Below are positions 1 through 7,326 of a stretch of DNA of 64,000 bases, piece by piece. Source of the stretch: Chitinophagaceae bacterium (GTDB taxonomy: Bacteria > Bacteroidota > Bacteroidia > Chitinophagales > Chitinophagaceae); NCBI GenBank assembly GCA_022843585.1, contig JALHNJ010000002.1, forward strand, positions 186,001 through 250,000. Direction: 5' to 3'. Both the position numbers and the translations under genes were made by a program. Positions within the stretch are counted from its first letter, which is position 1. Every line of letters starts with the position of its first letter. Below the pieces are notes generated by a model. The model worked only from the letters and a program-made list of their open reading frames with translations, did no database searches and was not told the DNA's origin.

Positions 1-581
1 TGGCTGACAACCTGGTTAACGATATTGCTGATTGCTTGTTTGGTTGCAGACTTGCCGTACTGCACTTTCGTGAGATTGACTGGTCTTAATGGCTGATTAT
101 AATTTTGCAGCTTGTCACCTGCCTTCACCAACTTAAAGTTTACTTCAATTTCCTTTCTTGTTTTTTCTGATTGCACTCTTCCGAGATTGTGCATAGAGAT
201 ACGTTTGCCATCTCTTTGTATGTTAGTGCTGACAATATGAATATGCTGGTGGGCGGCATCACTGTGATGATAAACTAAATAAGGTTGCTTGCCGAAGCCT
301 ATGCCTTCCATATACGCTTCAGCGATTGCTTCTAATTTTTCATTGCTGTGGCTTTCAGATATATCGAAGTTGAGCGACACATGCAGGCAATTCGTTTCTG
401 CCCTTGTATTGAGATCGGCTAATTGCTGTAGGCGATTGAGTTTTTCATGAAAGTTTAGATTTATTAGGTCTTTAGCATACGACTTCGCTGCGATGAGTTC
501 TGCCTTGCCCTCGTTTACCTTCTTCTCATTATAATTAATCGCTCCTTTAATACTCTTACCGCTTCTTATCCTCACTACCAT
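1..581 (-). CDS. MobB-type relaxase / mobilization nuclease, truncated by window edge
   Basis: Reads leftward from an ATG at 581 and runs off the window; about 193 N-terminal residues are visible. Residues 111-115 are the HxHxH cluster (HQHIHIVSTN region), the metal-binding histidines of relaxases. Such enzymes nick oriT and stay bound to the 5' end through a tyrosine; candidate tyrosines lie near residues 17 and 35, but the catalytic one cannot be assigned by eye. It overlaps the upstream MobC-like gene by 7 nt, so the pair is translationally coupled. The family is clear from motif plus neighbour; the subtype is uncertain. Confidence 0.85.
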   Translation of the reverse strand, partial: MVVRIRSGKSIKGAINYNEKKVNEGKAELIAAKSYAKDLINLNFHEKLNRLQQLADLNTRAETNCLHVSLNFDISESHSNEKLEAIAEAYMEGIGFGKQPYLVYHHSDAAHQHIHIVSTNIQRDGKRISMHNLGRVQSEKTRKEIEVNFKLVKAGDKLQNYNQPLRPVNLTKVQYGKSATKQAISNIVNQVVS

Positions 582-952
582 CTCTCTGTCATTTGATTTA
601 TGCGTTGCTGAATATGACTTGTTTGTACTATGAATTTATTTTGCATTGCTTCATTAGTGTTGAGCCATTCTCTGAATTCGGGGATTTGTCTCAACGTATG
701 TAGTTTTTTTACCGCTTGGTTGAAGTTGTTACCAATCGCATTTAATTCCTGTTTCATTGCGATCAGTTCCTCCATGAAACTATCCAGTGATTCGTTCCGG
801 TATTTTATCACTATGGGTTTTTCCAACAAAACATTCCTCACATAGTGACTGACCTGGTTACTGGTAGTGGTTTTAAATTTCGTTTCCAGCTTCTCGTACT
901 CTTTTGGTGTGAAGCGTACTGTCATTTTTCTTGTTCTTCTTTCTTTCGTCAT
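575..952 (-). CDS. MobC-like relaxosome accessory protein
   Basis: A 125-residue basic protein starting MTKERRTRKMTVRFTPKEY. This N-terminal ribbon-helix-helix-like segment followed by a long helical region is typical of MobC/MobA relaxosome proteins that bind oriT and help the relaxase. The frame stays open up to 1117, but that longer start would overlap the upstream helix-turn-helix gene and run through a 38-nt hairpin. The ATG at 952 has GGGAGG 8 nt upstream, so I chose it. It overlaps the relaxase start by 7 nt. The family call rests on N-terminal pattern and position beside the relaxase. Confidence 0.75.
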   Translation of the reverse strand: MTKERRTRKMTVRFTPKEYEKLETKFKTTTSNQVSHYVRNVLLEKPIVIKYRNESLDSFMEELIAMKQELNAIGNNFNQAVKKLHTLRQIPEFREWLNTNEAMQNKFIVQTSHIQQRINQMTERW

Positions 953-987
953 CTGCAATACCTCCCGCAACGAGCTCCGAGTGAAGG

Positions 988-1025
988 GCAAGATGCCCCG
1001 TTTGTCCGACAAACGTACATCTTGC
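988..1025. other. Candidate oriT hairpin (nested inverted repeat)
   Basis: GCAAGATG (988-995) pairs with CATCTTGC (1018-1025). Inside it CGTTTGTC (999-1006) pairs with GACAAACG (1008-1015) around a single C. The two perfect 8-bp stems are separated only by CCC and TA. It sits immediately upstream of the mobC-relaxase pair, where oriT is often found in Bacteroidetes mobile elements. The nic site cannot be read from sequence alone. Confidence 0.5.
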
Positions 1026-1070
1026 TGACTGCGTAAAACGGGCAGTCTGGTTGACCTGTCCAACACATTG

Positions 1071-1397
1071 TCATTGTTTAGTTTGATTTTTTTGGAAGGT
1101 GATGCGGCTGTCTTCAATCAGCTTCTCTACATCCTCGTAATGAAAGAATCGGCGGGATTCGATTTTAATAGAAGGGAGTTTTCCCTGGTTCATCCACTCG
1201 TATAAGGTGGGTTTGGAAATCTTGAACATGGCACAGACTTCTGTAGCTTTTAATAAAGGCCGCTGTGCCTTTTTGTCAAGGGCATTGATGAGTGGCACGG
1301 TATTACTATGCTCAATGACTACTTGCTCTACAATTGCTTTTAACTTCTGCCAAAACTCTTTTGGTTCCATTGGGAACAACATCTGTACTTCACCCAT
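1071..1397 (-). CDS. Helix-turn-helix (excisionase/MerR-like) DNA-binding protein
   Basis: 108 residues. The C-terminal half contains LLKATEVCAMFKISKPTLYEW followed by MNQGKLPSIKI and a short wing, the layout of HTH_17/excisionase-type proteins: a DNA-recognition helix, then a basic turn and a wing that places a lysine-end helix. Such proteins commonly regulate mobilization genes or assist integrase. It lies just upstream of the candidate oriT and mobC, read in the same direction, and is probably the first gene of the mobilization operon. The target DNA is unknown. Confidence 0.75.
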   Translation of the reverse strand: MGEVQMLFPMEPKEFWQKLKAIVEQVVIEHSNTVPLINALDKKAQRPLLKATEVCAMFKISKPTLYEWMNQGKLPSIKIESRRFFHYEDVEKLIEDSRITFQKNQTKQ

Positions 1398-1615
1398 ACT
1401 TCACAATTTTCAGTTACACAATACAGTTACTCTGCTCAGAACTTAAAATTACTCAGGCTGCATGTCCTTTACATTATGAAAAGAGTTTGGGAAATTGTGA
1501 AAGGGGAAATTGATTTTTTGATGCTGTTAAGACGGGTTAAATGAGTGGGAGCTATGGACGATGAGGATGTGATCATTTCTAATTAACACGCTTATTAAGA
1601 AATAATTATTAGCCA

Positions 1616-1623
1616 TAAATTTG
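1616..1623 (+). promoter_or_regulatory. Bacteroidetes -7 box upstream of caspase-like gene
   Basis: TAAATTTG matches the Bacteroidetes -7 consensus TAnnTTTG exactly and lies about 47 nt before the ATG at 1671, on the same strand. No convincing -33 TTTG/TTG element is seen at the expected spacing. The rest of 1398-1670 is AT-rich and shows no gene. Confidence 0.45.
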
Positions 1624-1670
1624 TATGATCAACCGACAGTTTTAAGTGAATTTTTAAACCCTACTAATAA

Positions 1671-2489
1671 ATGTCAAATAGAGTTGCTATAATTGTCAGA
1701 GGTGTTTATAATTCCGTCCAGGAAGAATTAAATGCAGCATCCTATGGTCAGCACATCAATATGGTAACGCAAAGGGATACCTCTCGAATAATTGAATTCC
1801 TTCAAAAACCCTTGTTTGGTAATTGGCAAGCTCATGAAATTATCAATTTGCCCCTCGAATCTATATGTACACGGGAACAAATTCTGCAGTCAATTCCATT
1901 AAAAACATCGTTTGTATTCTTCTATTATAATGGTCACGGTAATGCTGATATTAACTCAAATGTTATGATGCAATTCGGTTTGACAGACGACGATCTATTT
2001 GTTAGAGAGCTTGAGAATGTCCTAAAAGAAAAAGAAGTATCTAATTACTTGGTCGTTGCCAATTGTTGCCGAGCTTCTTCAACAGAATCGGAGCAAACTA
2101 ATTTTGACTTTATGGAGTTTCCTCTTGAGAATTTTAGTGGCTATAAATCGGAAAAAGGGTTAAACCTATTTGAAAATGTGAGAGATCAAAAGGTCATTGT
2201 TTACACGGCTTTGGAAAATAAAAAAGCTTTTTTTGGCAATACTGGAAATCTTTTTACAGAATCCTTTTTCAGATCAATTTTTAAGTGGCTTGGATCAAGC
2301 AATAGAAATGAAGTTCTATTTATTAAAGACCTAATTGATCTTACAAATGTAGAAATGTCAAAGCATGGTGGTCAACAGGCGGAGATAGAAAATTATCAGA
2401 AGGGAAACAGTAAAATCCCCGTTTGTATTTTCCCAATTAACAATGAGCAAAAAAAGGACTACAATAGTCCTTCATCTGCGAACGAATAA
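1671..2489 (+). CDS. Caspase-like (C14 family) peptidase
   Basis: 272 residues with the two hallmark segments of the caspase/metacaspase fold: FVFFYYNGHGN with His89 at the end of a beta strand, and YLVVANCCRASS with a Cys at 132/133 where caspases have DxCxS. The N-terminal MSNRVAIIVRGVY is a typical first strand of the caspase hemicatenane. Bacterial caspase-like enzymes often act in regulated cell death or as protease effectors in defence. No second domain is fused, so the activator must be elsewhere. Its 3' end overlaps the converging radC-like gene by 31 nt. It is the only rightward gene in this part of the element apart from the HNH gene, so it looks like independent cargo. Confidence 0.7.
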   Translation: MSNRVAIIVRGVYNSVQEELNAASYGQHINMVTQRDTSRIIEFLQKPLFGNWQAHEIINLPLESICTREQILQSIPLKTSFVFFYYNGHGNADINSNVMMQFGLTDDDLFVRELENVLKEKEVSNYLVVANCCRASSTESEQTNFDFMEFPLENFSGYKSEKGLNLFENVRDQKVIVYTALENKKAFFGNTGNLFTESFFRSIFKWLGSSNRNEVLFIKDLIDLTNVEMSKHGGQQAEIENYQKGNSKIPVCIFPINNEQKKDYNSPSSANE

Positions 2490-2926
2490 TATTCTTCACT
2501 TGTAACAATAACATGATCCATTACATTGATGTCATGCAATTTCGCTGCTTCTTTTAATTTATTAGTCAGCTGCTCATCCGCCCTGCTTGGCCTAATACTT
2601 CCGCTGGGATGGTTATGCGCTATTATAATATTACAGGCGTTAGCTAAAATGGCAGCGGCCAATACTACTTTTAAATCTGCTACCACTCCAGTCGAACTTC
2701 CTAACCCTATTTCGACTATTCCTAATACCCGGTTAGCCCTGTTCAGGAGTAATACTTTAAACTGCTCAACAAAATCAATTTTATTTTCATCCCAAAGCCC
2801 TTTTAATAAATCTGCAATTTCCTTTGATGAATTAACCTTTGGCCTTTCCGATGCTTTGATTTTGGTTCGGTACACCAATTCTATTTGTGCTACATTTTGC
2901 CAGGGTTGTTTTGTTACGCTTTCCAT
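2459..2926 (-). CDS. radC: RadC family JAB/MPN-domain protein
   Basis: 155 residues forming a lone MPN (JAB) domain. The JAMM zinc motif is visible: Glu72 in VEIGLGS, then HNHPSGSIRPSRAD with His104, His106 and Asp117. Short RadC-like proteins lacking the N-terminal helix-hairpin-helix region are frequent cargo of Bacteroidetes conjugative elements; despite the name, a DNA-repair role is not established and their substrate is unknown. The gene is transcribed toward the caspase-like gene and their ends overlap. Confidence 0.85.
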   Translation of the reverse strand: MESVTKQPWQNVAQIELVYRTKIKASERPKVNSSKEIADLLKGLWDENKIDFVEQFKVLLLNRANRVLGIVEIGLGSSTGVVADLKVVLAAAILANACNIIIAHNHPSGSIRPSRADEQLTNKLKEAAKLHDINVMDHVIVTSEEYYSFADEGLL

Positions 2927-2950
2927 AATTTCTTTGTTTAAGTTGAAGAA

Positions 2951-3118
2951 TTAATTATGGTGCGTCTCCCGGCTTTGGGCAATAAAGTCCAAAAGGCAAC
3001 GGAATAAATGATAGCCTTGTGTATGGCGTTCGTGTTTATGCCGGAAGCTATTGGACGCTTCAGCAGCCCAATCGCCGATCTTTGCGGCAGAATTAAGGCG
3101 AATTAAATAAATTGTTCC
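2951..3118 (-). pseudogene. Remnant of an unidentified gene (about 55 codons, no start)
   Basis: A leftward frame ending at TAA 2953-2951 encodes a protein-like tail (AAKIGDWAAEASNSFRHKH, then YHLFRCLLDFIAQSRE). It has an in-frame stop just upstream and no ATG, GTG or TTG in a usable position. It abuts the start of the HNH gene, so it may be the 3' end of a gene cut by insertion of that gene. Family not recognised. Confidence 0.3.
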
Positions 3119-3132
3119 CTAAATTATTCCTC

Positions 3133-4263
3133 ATGAAAATATACCAGTGCTATTTATGTAACGACCTCCTTGGTGATACTAACAGAAGTATTGAACACAT
3201 TCTACTCAATTCGATGGGCGGCCGTTTGAAATCAAGCGAGTTGTTATGTAAGGATTGCAACAGCCAACTTGGTCATGATAGTGATGCTGCGTTGTCCAAG
3301 CAGTTTGAATTTTTTGCTGCGTATTTACAAGTTAAAAGAGACTCTGGAAAAACCCCGACCATTAAAGGAGGAAAGACAAATGATGGCACAGAGTATCATT
3401 TGCTAAAAGGCAGTAAACCTATTCTTGCGAAGCCTGTGTTTAACGTTACCGATTCTGGTAAAGGCATTGAATATTCACTAACTGCACGCAATGAAAAAGA
3501 AATGCAAACCATGCTCAATGGTATTAAAAAATCACATCCTTATTTGGACGTCACAGATGCAATGAGTAAAATAAATGTAAAGAAAGCAAGGCTAAAAGAA
3601 CCGATTCGTTACACCCTAGAATTTGGTGGCGATCTGGCCTTTCAATCAATTCTGAAGACCGCAGTAAATTTTTATATTTACAAAAATGGAAATCACGACT
3701 TTGTTAGACATCTATACGAAATGATTAAAGGGAAAGAACAGCTTGATATTGTGAAACATTTCTATCCCCGAAAACCCGTATACAAAAAAGAAGCAAATGA
3801 AGTAATCCACTTACTACATCTTTACGGAAACAAGCATGACAAGTTACTATATTGTTTTGTAGAGTTTTTCAGTATGCAGTCATTTCTGGTCATCCTTTCT
3901 ACAAATTATCCAGGTCCTAATATTTCTCATACTTACGCTTACGATGTTATTACAGGGCTTACACAAAACAAAGTCTGTAAACTGAAGCTTAGGCCTTCTG
4001 AAATCTCAACACTTCCTACCGCCTTCTCCAGCTTTCAAGAAGTTACTATAAAGGCAAACAGGGTAATGAAGATTGCATCTAAGATTCACTCAGACCAGGA
4101 AATATCCAATATAACTCGACGTGCTGCAAAGGACGTCTTTGAAACTAAATATGCACATGAAAAATTAATGACTCCACAGATGATAGATGAATTTATAGAG
4201 CAAGTAACGACTGATTTTGTTGATTTCATGTATGCAGGAATGAAAGATGAAGATGAACCATGA
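3133..4263 (+). CDS. HNH endonuclease-like protein (HNH_5 type)
   Basis: 376 residues. The N-terminus holds a treble-clef zinc site: CYLCND (Cys6/Cys9 region), then the IEHILLNSMGG histidine strand, then LLCKDCNSQLG with a second CxxC and the closing Asn. This C-C-H-C-C-N arrangement matches HNH endonuclease 5-like proteins. The remaining 300 residues are uncharacterised and may bind DNA or sense a trigger. A TTG at 3112 would add seven residues; the ATG at 3133 is preferred. It is flanked by leftward genes on both sides, so it is a self-contained cargo gene and could be a defence nuclease. Confidence 0.65.
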   Translation: MKIYQCYLCNDLLGDTNRSIEHILLNSMGGRLKSSELLCKDCNSQLGHDSDAALSKQFEFFAAYLQVKRDSGKTPTIKGGKTNDGTEYHLLKGSKPILAKPVFNVTDSGKGIEYSLTARNEKEMQTMLNGIKKSHPYLDVTDAMSKINVKKARLKEPIRYTLEFGGDLAFQSILKTAVNFYIYKNGNHDFVRHLYEMIKGKEQLDIVKHFYPRKPVYKKEANEVIHLLHLYGNKHDKLLYCFVEFFSMQSFLVILSTNYPGPNISHTYAYDVITGLTQNKVCKLKLRPSEISTLPTAFSSFQEVTIKANRVMKIASKIHSDQEISNITRRAAKDVFETKYAHEKLMTPQMIDEFIEQVTTDFVDFMYAGMKDEDEP

Positions 4264-4271
4264 ACTAATAA

Positions 4272-4595
4272 TTAAGCTTTCAGCAAATGATTTTGTAAAT
4301 ATTTACTTACAAAATCATCAGCATCTGATTGTTTATCTCCCTGCTTCTCTTTCCAGGCCGTCAATTCACTTCGTTTGAATTTATAAAGTTTCCCTACTTT
4401 AAAACAGGGGATCTCACCTGTTGCACATTTTGCATACACTATATGTTTTTCCAACCCGAGAAAATCCACTGCGTCTTTCAGGCTTATGATTTTTTCTTCT
4501 GTAGAAGCAAGGTTGGATTGACCCGCTAATATTTCTCTCAGCAATGATTTAATTTCTTTCAACTCATTTTCAATTTTGTATAGTCGCTCATTCAT
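4272..4595 (-). CDS. Excisionase-like helix-turn-helix protein
   Basis: 107 residues: an N-terminal coiled-coil-like segment (NERLYKIENELKEIKSLLRE) and a C-terminal HTH_17 domain (ISLKDAVDFLGLEKHIVYAK, then GEIPCFKVGKLYKFKRSELTAW). This layout is common for proteins encoded beside tyrosine integrases in Bacteroidetes elements, where they act as excisionase or directionality factors. The gene follows the integrase by 8 nt in the same direction, which supports that role. Excision activity is inferred. Confidence 0.75.
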   Translation of the reverse strand: MNERLYKIENELKEIKSLLREILAGQSNLASTEEKIISLKDAVDFLGLEKHIVYAKCATGEIPCFKVGKLYKFKRSELTAWKEKQGDKQSDADDFVSKYLQNHLLKA

Positions 4596-4603
4596 ATCGT
4601 TTC

Positions 4604-5785
4604 TTATTTAGCTTCCTTAATTGCAAACATTGGTGTGAAGTTTTGATTGACCTTCACTATCTCACCGGCACCCACACTTACTTTCCCGGCGGCTTTAGCC
4701 CTCATTTGGTCGGCGACTTTTGCATACAACTGGGTCGTGGTAACAAATTTGTGATGTAACATTTTACTCACAACATAAATGTCCTCGCCGCTGCTGATCA
4801 TCCTTGTTGCATAGGTATGCCGGAAATTATGAAAGGTGATATCTTTTGTAATACCTGCCCGCAGACACCAGGCTTTCACTTCATCGAGTGTTTCTCTATA
4901 ATCAAGTCCGTGAAAAATTTTCTCTTCATCATTTTTTTTCTCACCTAAGATTTCAACAGCCTGCTGACTGATATAATGTTTGAACCTTCTCTTCGGTTTT
5001 GGATCAATAAAATCCACGAGCCAACTTTTCAATTTCGTTGAATACTGTAAATCCTTCCACTTCAACACTTCGATGCCGCTAAACCGAAGGCCGGTTAGAA
5101 TTGAAAACACTGAAGCTTTATAAATAACTTCATTAGCTGGCGGCGTATCCAGCATATCTTCGATCTCAGTATCATCAAGTGCCTCTCTTACTACCTCGAC
5201 ATTTTTTATCCGCTCCACTCTCATTGTATAATTCTCTGGCAGGTATTTATCCATAAAAGCCCTCTCCACTATCGTACACAATTTATCGAAGTACGATGAT
5301 GCTGAATTCACATCCAGTTTGAATTTCTTTGATTTGAGTGTATAGGTGTTTAATAAATGCTCTTTGAATTTTTGCAGCATGATCTCATCAATATGCCGGA
5401 ACTTCAAGTTATCACCGGCGTAACGTTTCAGGTACTTCATCACTCTTTCGTAATGGTTCACATCTATATCTTCCCTTGCTTTTTTTCTTATGTACGTTTC
5501 CGCATATAAATAAAAATCTAAGTTGAGCATATCCTTATTGTACAACTTATTTTCTTCCAGCATCAACCCCTTCATCCGTTGCAAAAAAATTTTCTCTGCA
5601 ATTTCTCTATTCAATTCATTTTGCTTTTTCTCCAATGCTGTTGCTGGATCTTCTATCAAGTACAATTTTAAAAACTCCCGCCTGGTAAATATTTTCTTCG
5701 CTACATTCCACACTGGTGGGAAGTAATCAATATACAAACTCAATTTCCCGTTCGCTAATTTCTTTTCCCTTAAATGTCCTTTCAT
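4604..5785 (-). CDS. Tyrosine recombinase / integrase
   Basis: 393 residues. An N-terminal arm-binding-like domain ([20 protein letters not shown]) is followed by a core-binding SAM-like domain and the catalytic domain. The visible active-site landmarks are Arg in LTGLRFSG (about residue 233), [10 protein letters not shown] (about 317-326) with the second His-Arg pair, and [15 protein letters not shown] with the late His and the nucleophile Tyr (about 351). This is the usual length and order for Bacteroidetes ICE integrases. The zinc-ribbon HTH gene upstream overlaps it by 4 nt (ATGA), and the excisionase-like gene follows, so the three form an integration/excision operon. No attachment site could be assigned. 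Confidence 0.92.
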   Translation of the reverse strand: MKGHLREKKLANGKLSLYIDYFPPVWNVAKKIFTRREFLKLYLIEDPATALEKKQNELNREIAEKIFLQRMKGLMLEENKLYNKDMLNLDFYLYAETYIRKKAREDIDVNHYERVMKYLKRYAGDNLKFRHIDEIMLQKFKEHLLNTYTLKSKKFKLDVNSASSYFDKLCTIVERAFMDKYLPENYTMRVERIKNVEVVREALDDTEIEDMLDTPPANEVIYKASVFSILTGLRFSGIEVLKWKDLQYSTKLKSWLVDFIDPKPKRRFKHYISQQAVEILGEKKNDEEKIFHGLDYRETLDEVKAWCLRAGITKDITFHNFRHTYATRMISSGEDIYVVSKMLHHKFVTTTQLYAKVADQMRAKAAGKVSVGAGEIVKVNQNFTPMFAIKEAK

Positions 5786-6159
5786 ATACTTCCATATTTA
5801 TTGGTTAGATAATTCATTACTTCTGCTTTATTAAACAGTAACCGGTTGCGCACCTTCAATTTTGGAAAGTCCGTGTCCTTTACCATCCGGAACAGCGTTC
5901 GCTCACTGAGCGTGGTATAAATTGCCAGTTCTTTTATATTCAGCAATTCCTTATTTACATTCATTGCTTTTATAGTTTCTTCCTGCACCAAAGCTTGTCT
6001 TGTCTGAACCTTTGATGCTTCAATTTTGTTTTGCCGCTGCTGCTCTTTTAGAAAATTGCAATTGCATTTATGCGAGCAAAACCTTGTTCTCGTTGTTCTG
6101 GCCGTAAAAGCTTGTTTGCAGTATTCACAAACCCGTTTGATACTGATGTTGGAACTCAT
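5782..6159 (-). CDS. Zinc-ribbon plus helix-turn-helix DNA-binding protein
   Basis: 125 residues from the ATG at 6159; an upstream TTG at 6204 is possible but less likely. Residues about 9-36 contain CEYCKQAF and [10 protein letters not shown], a four-cysteine zinc-ribbon. A linker is followed by an excisionase-like HTH ([20 protein letters not shown], then [19 protein letters not shown]). It is coupled to the integrase by a 4-nt overlap. It probably regulates or directs the recombinase. A hairpin at 6214-6240 lies just upstream and may be its operator. Confidence 0.7.
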   Translation of the reverse strand: MSSNISIKRVCEYCKQAFTARTTRTRFCSHKCNCNFLKEQQRQNKIEASKVQTRQALVQEETIKAMNVNKELLNIKELAIYTTLSERTLFRMVKDTDFPKLKVRNRLLFNKAEVMNYLTNKYGSI

Positions 6160-6213
6160 TGTCTGGTGTTTAGTTTTTGCTAATCCTGTTACTAGTTCCT
6201 CCAACTGGTCAAA

Positions 6214-6240
6214 CTGTCCCCAACTGCCTGGCAGTGACAG
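6214..6240. repeat. Two-tier inverted repeat upstream of the integrase operon
   Basis: ACTGCC-T-GGCAGT forms a perfect inner stem and CTGTC/GACAG an outer stem with a CCCA bulge on one side. It is 55 nt upstream of the ATG at 6159 and could be an operator or a leader hairpin of the integration operon. Confidence 0.4.
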
Positions 6241-6321
6241 GGGCTGACATCAACTGTCTATGGCTGCCATGATTTCGCCTTTTCTGATACAGTTTTAATT
6301 CCTCACCAAAATATCAGAAAA

Positions 6322-6340
6322 AGGTACAATCGAGGTACAA
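6322..6340. repeat. Direct repeat AGGTACAA, 11-bp period
   Basis: AGGTACAA occurs twice (6322-6329 and 6333-6340) with an 11-bp period, one helical turn. It lies in the noncoding 6160-6616 stretch next to the integrase operon, the type of pattern expected for integrase arm-type or excisionase sites. Confidence 0.35.
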
Positions 6341-6503
6341 CAGGTTGGTAAAAACGGTGGAAATTACCGTCAGTTTCCCAACTTTGTTTTTGGAAAAACT
6401 CTGTAAATGAGTGAGTTACGTAAAGCGGGGTTAAGTATGGTAGGTGGGCTATTTTCCGATGCAGAAACTCCTTCTGCTTGACCCTCAACACCTACTGCAT
6501 TTC

Positions 6504-6521
6504 GGGCAACAAAAGGGCAAC
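6504..6521. repeat. Direct repeat GGGCAAC, 11-bp period
   Basis: GGGCAAC occurs at 6504-6510 and 6515-6521, again with an 11-bp period. Together with the pair at 6322-6340 it makes two helically phased repeat pairs in one intergenic region beside the integrase. Binding by integrase is inferred. Confidence 0.35.
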
Positions 6522-6564
6522 ACAAACTACTCAAACAAAAGAAAACAAGAACAAAATATTTTCA

Positions 6565-6590
6565 AAATAAAAAACCGGAATTACCGGCTC
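6565..6590 (-). terminator. Rho-independent terminator closing the conjugation operon
   Basis: On the minus strand AGCCGG-TAATT-CCGGTT forms a short stem-loop followed by a T-rich run (TTTTATTTT). It lies about 27 nt after the stop of the leftward HTH gene at 6617, at the end of the long leftward gene series. Confidence 0.55.
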
Positions 6591-6616
6591 GTAATCTCTC
6601 CAATTATTTATGCACT

Positions 6617-6994
6617 TTAACAGCCACGTCTTTTCCGCATGATATAATCGGTAGAAAATTTATCAATATCATCGGTTGTTGCTTGCCGGTTACGCAATAA
6701 CCATTCATCGATTTCCTCACGTTTAAAATAAAGTTTTTTTCCCTGCGGGCAAAAATGAGGGATTTGTTTTTGGGAAGTTAACTTATAGAGATGAGAGGGA
6801 CTGATGGTAAGGTACCGGCAAGTTTCTTCAAAATTCAAAACCGGCTTTTGCAGCATACTGAGTGCATCCACTTTGCTGGCAAGCAAAGAAAGACTCCACA
6901 AGAAATCAATAATCAGTTGCGCTTCTTCTACAGTCACGGTCACACCATGATCCTTCAATAGTTTTACAACCCTGTCCGGGGGCATTTTTTCCAT
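6617..6994 (-). CDS. Helix-turn-helix (excisionase-type) protein
   Basis: 125 residues. The N-terminal part (MEKMPPDRVVKLLKDHGVTV) is helical; the C-terminal part has LNFEETCRYLTISPSHLYKL and KQIPHFCPQGKKLYFKREE, an HTH_17 pattern. It is the last gene before a terminator at the distal end of the conjugation gene series and 44 nt from its upstream neighbour. It is a third excisionase-like protein within 6 kb, probably regulating transfer or excision. Its target is unknown. Confidence 0.7.
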   Translation of the reverse strand: MEKMPPDRVVKLLKDHGVTVTVEEAQLIIDFLWSLSLLASKVDALSMLQKPVLNFEETCRYLTISPSHLYKLTSQKQIPHFCPQGKKLYFKREEIDEWLLRNRQATTDDIDKFSTDYIMRKRRGC

Positions 6995-7038
6995 GTCTCA
7001 CTTTTTTCAAATCCTGTTCACAAAATGCAATTCAAAAA

Positions 7039-7326
7039 TCAATAGCTTCCACAATGAACGAAATGCACGAGGTTTTTCTGGAAGCGGTTATACGACGGCA
7101 CATATTTTATATATCCATACTCATTCAATTGCCGTAATACTTTATGATAAGTATTGCCTCCGGCTATTTTACATGAAGCGACTACATCACAACGAAAAAA
7201 AGATAGCGGGCCATTCGACCCGCTATCTGTCCATTTTTTCCAGAGCGCCATATACAAACTGATATGGGCCGTGCTGATCCTGGGGTCATCTTCGATGGCG
7301 GATAAAAAAGACAACAACTCATTCAT
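7039..7326 (-). CDS. Small winged-helix-like ICE protein
   Basis: 95 residues, no confident family. The pattern RISTAHISLYMALWKKW, CDVVASCKIAGGNTYHKVLR, QLNEYGYIKYVPS looks like a replication- or regulator-type winged helix in which a recognition helix is followed by a beta wing. Its ATG overlaps the TGA of the DUF3945 gene by one base, so it is translated with it. Seen: small, basic, HTH-like. Function not known. Confidence 0.55.
   Translation of the reverse strand: MNELLSFLSAIEDDPRISTAHISLYMALWKKWTDSGSNGPLSFFRCDVVASCKIAGGNTYHKVLRQLNEYGYIKYVPSYNRFQKNLVHFVHCGSY

Noticed and set aside
953-1117. Longer start for the MobC-like gene
   Set aside because: It would overlap the upstream HTH gene and translate through a 38-nt hairpin; the ATG at 952 has a good ribosome-binding site.
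6303-6491. Small leftward open frame
   Set aside because: No domain, no ribosome-binding context, lies over the direct repeats beside the integrase.
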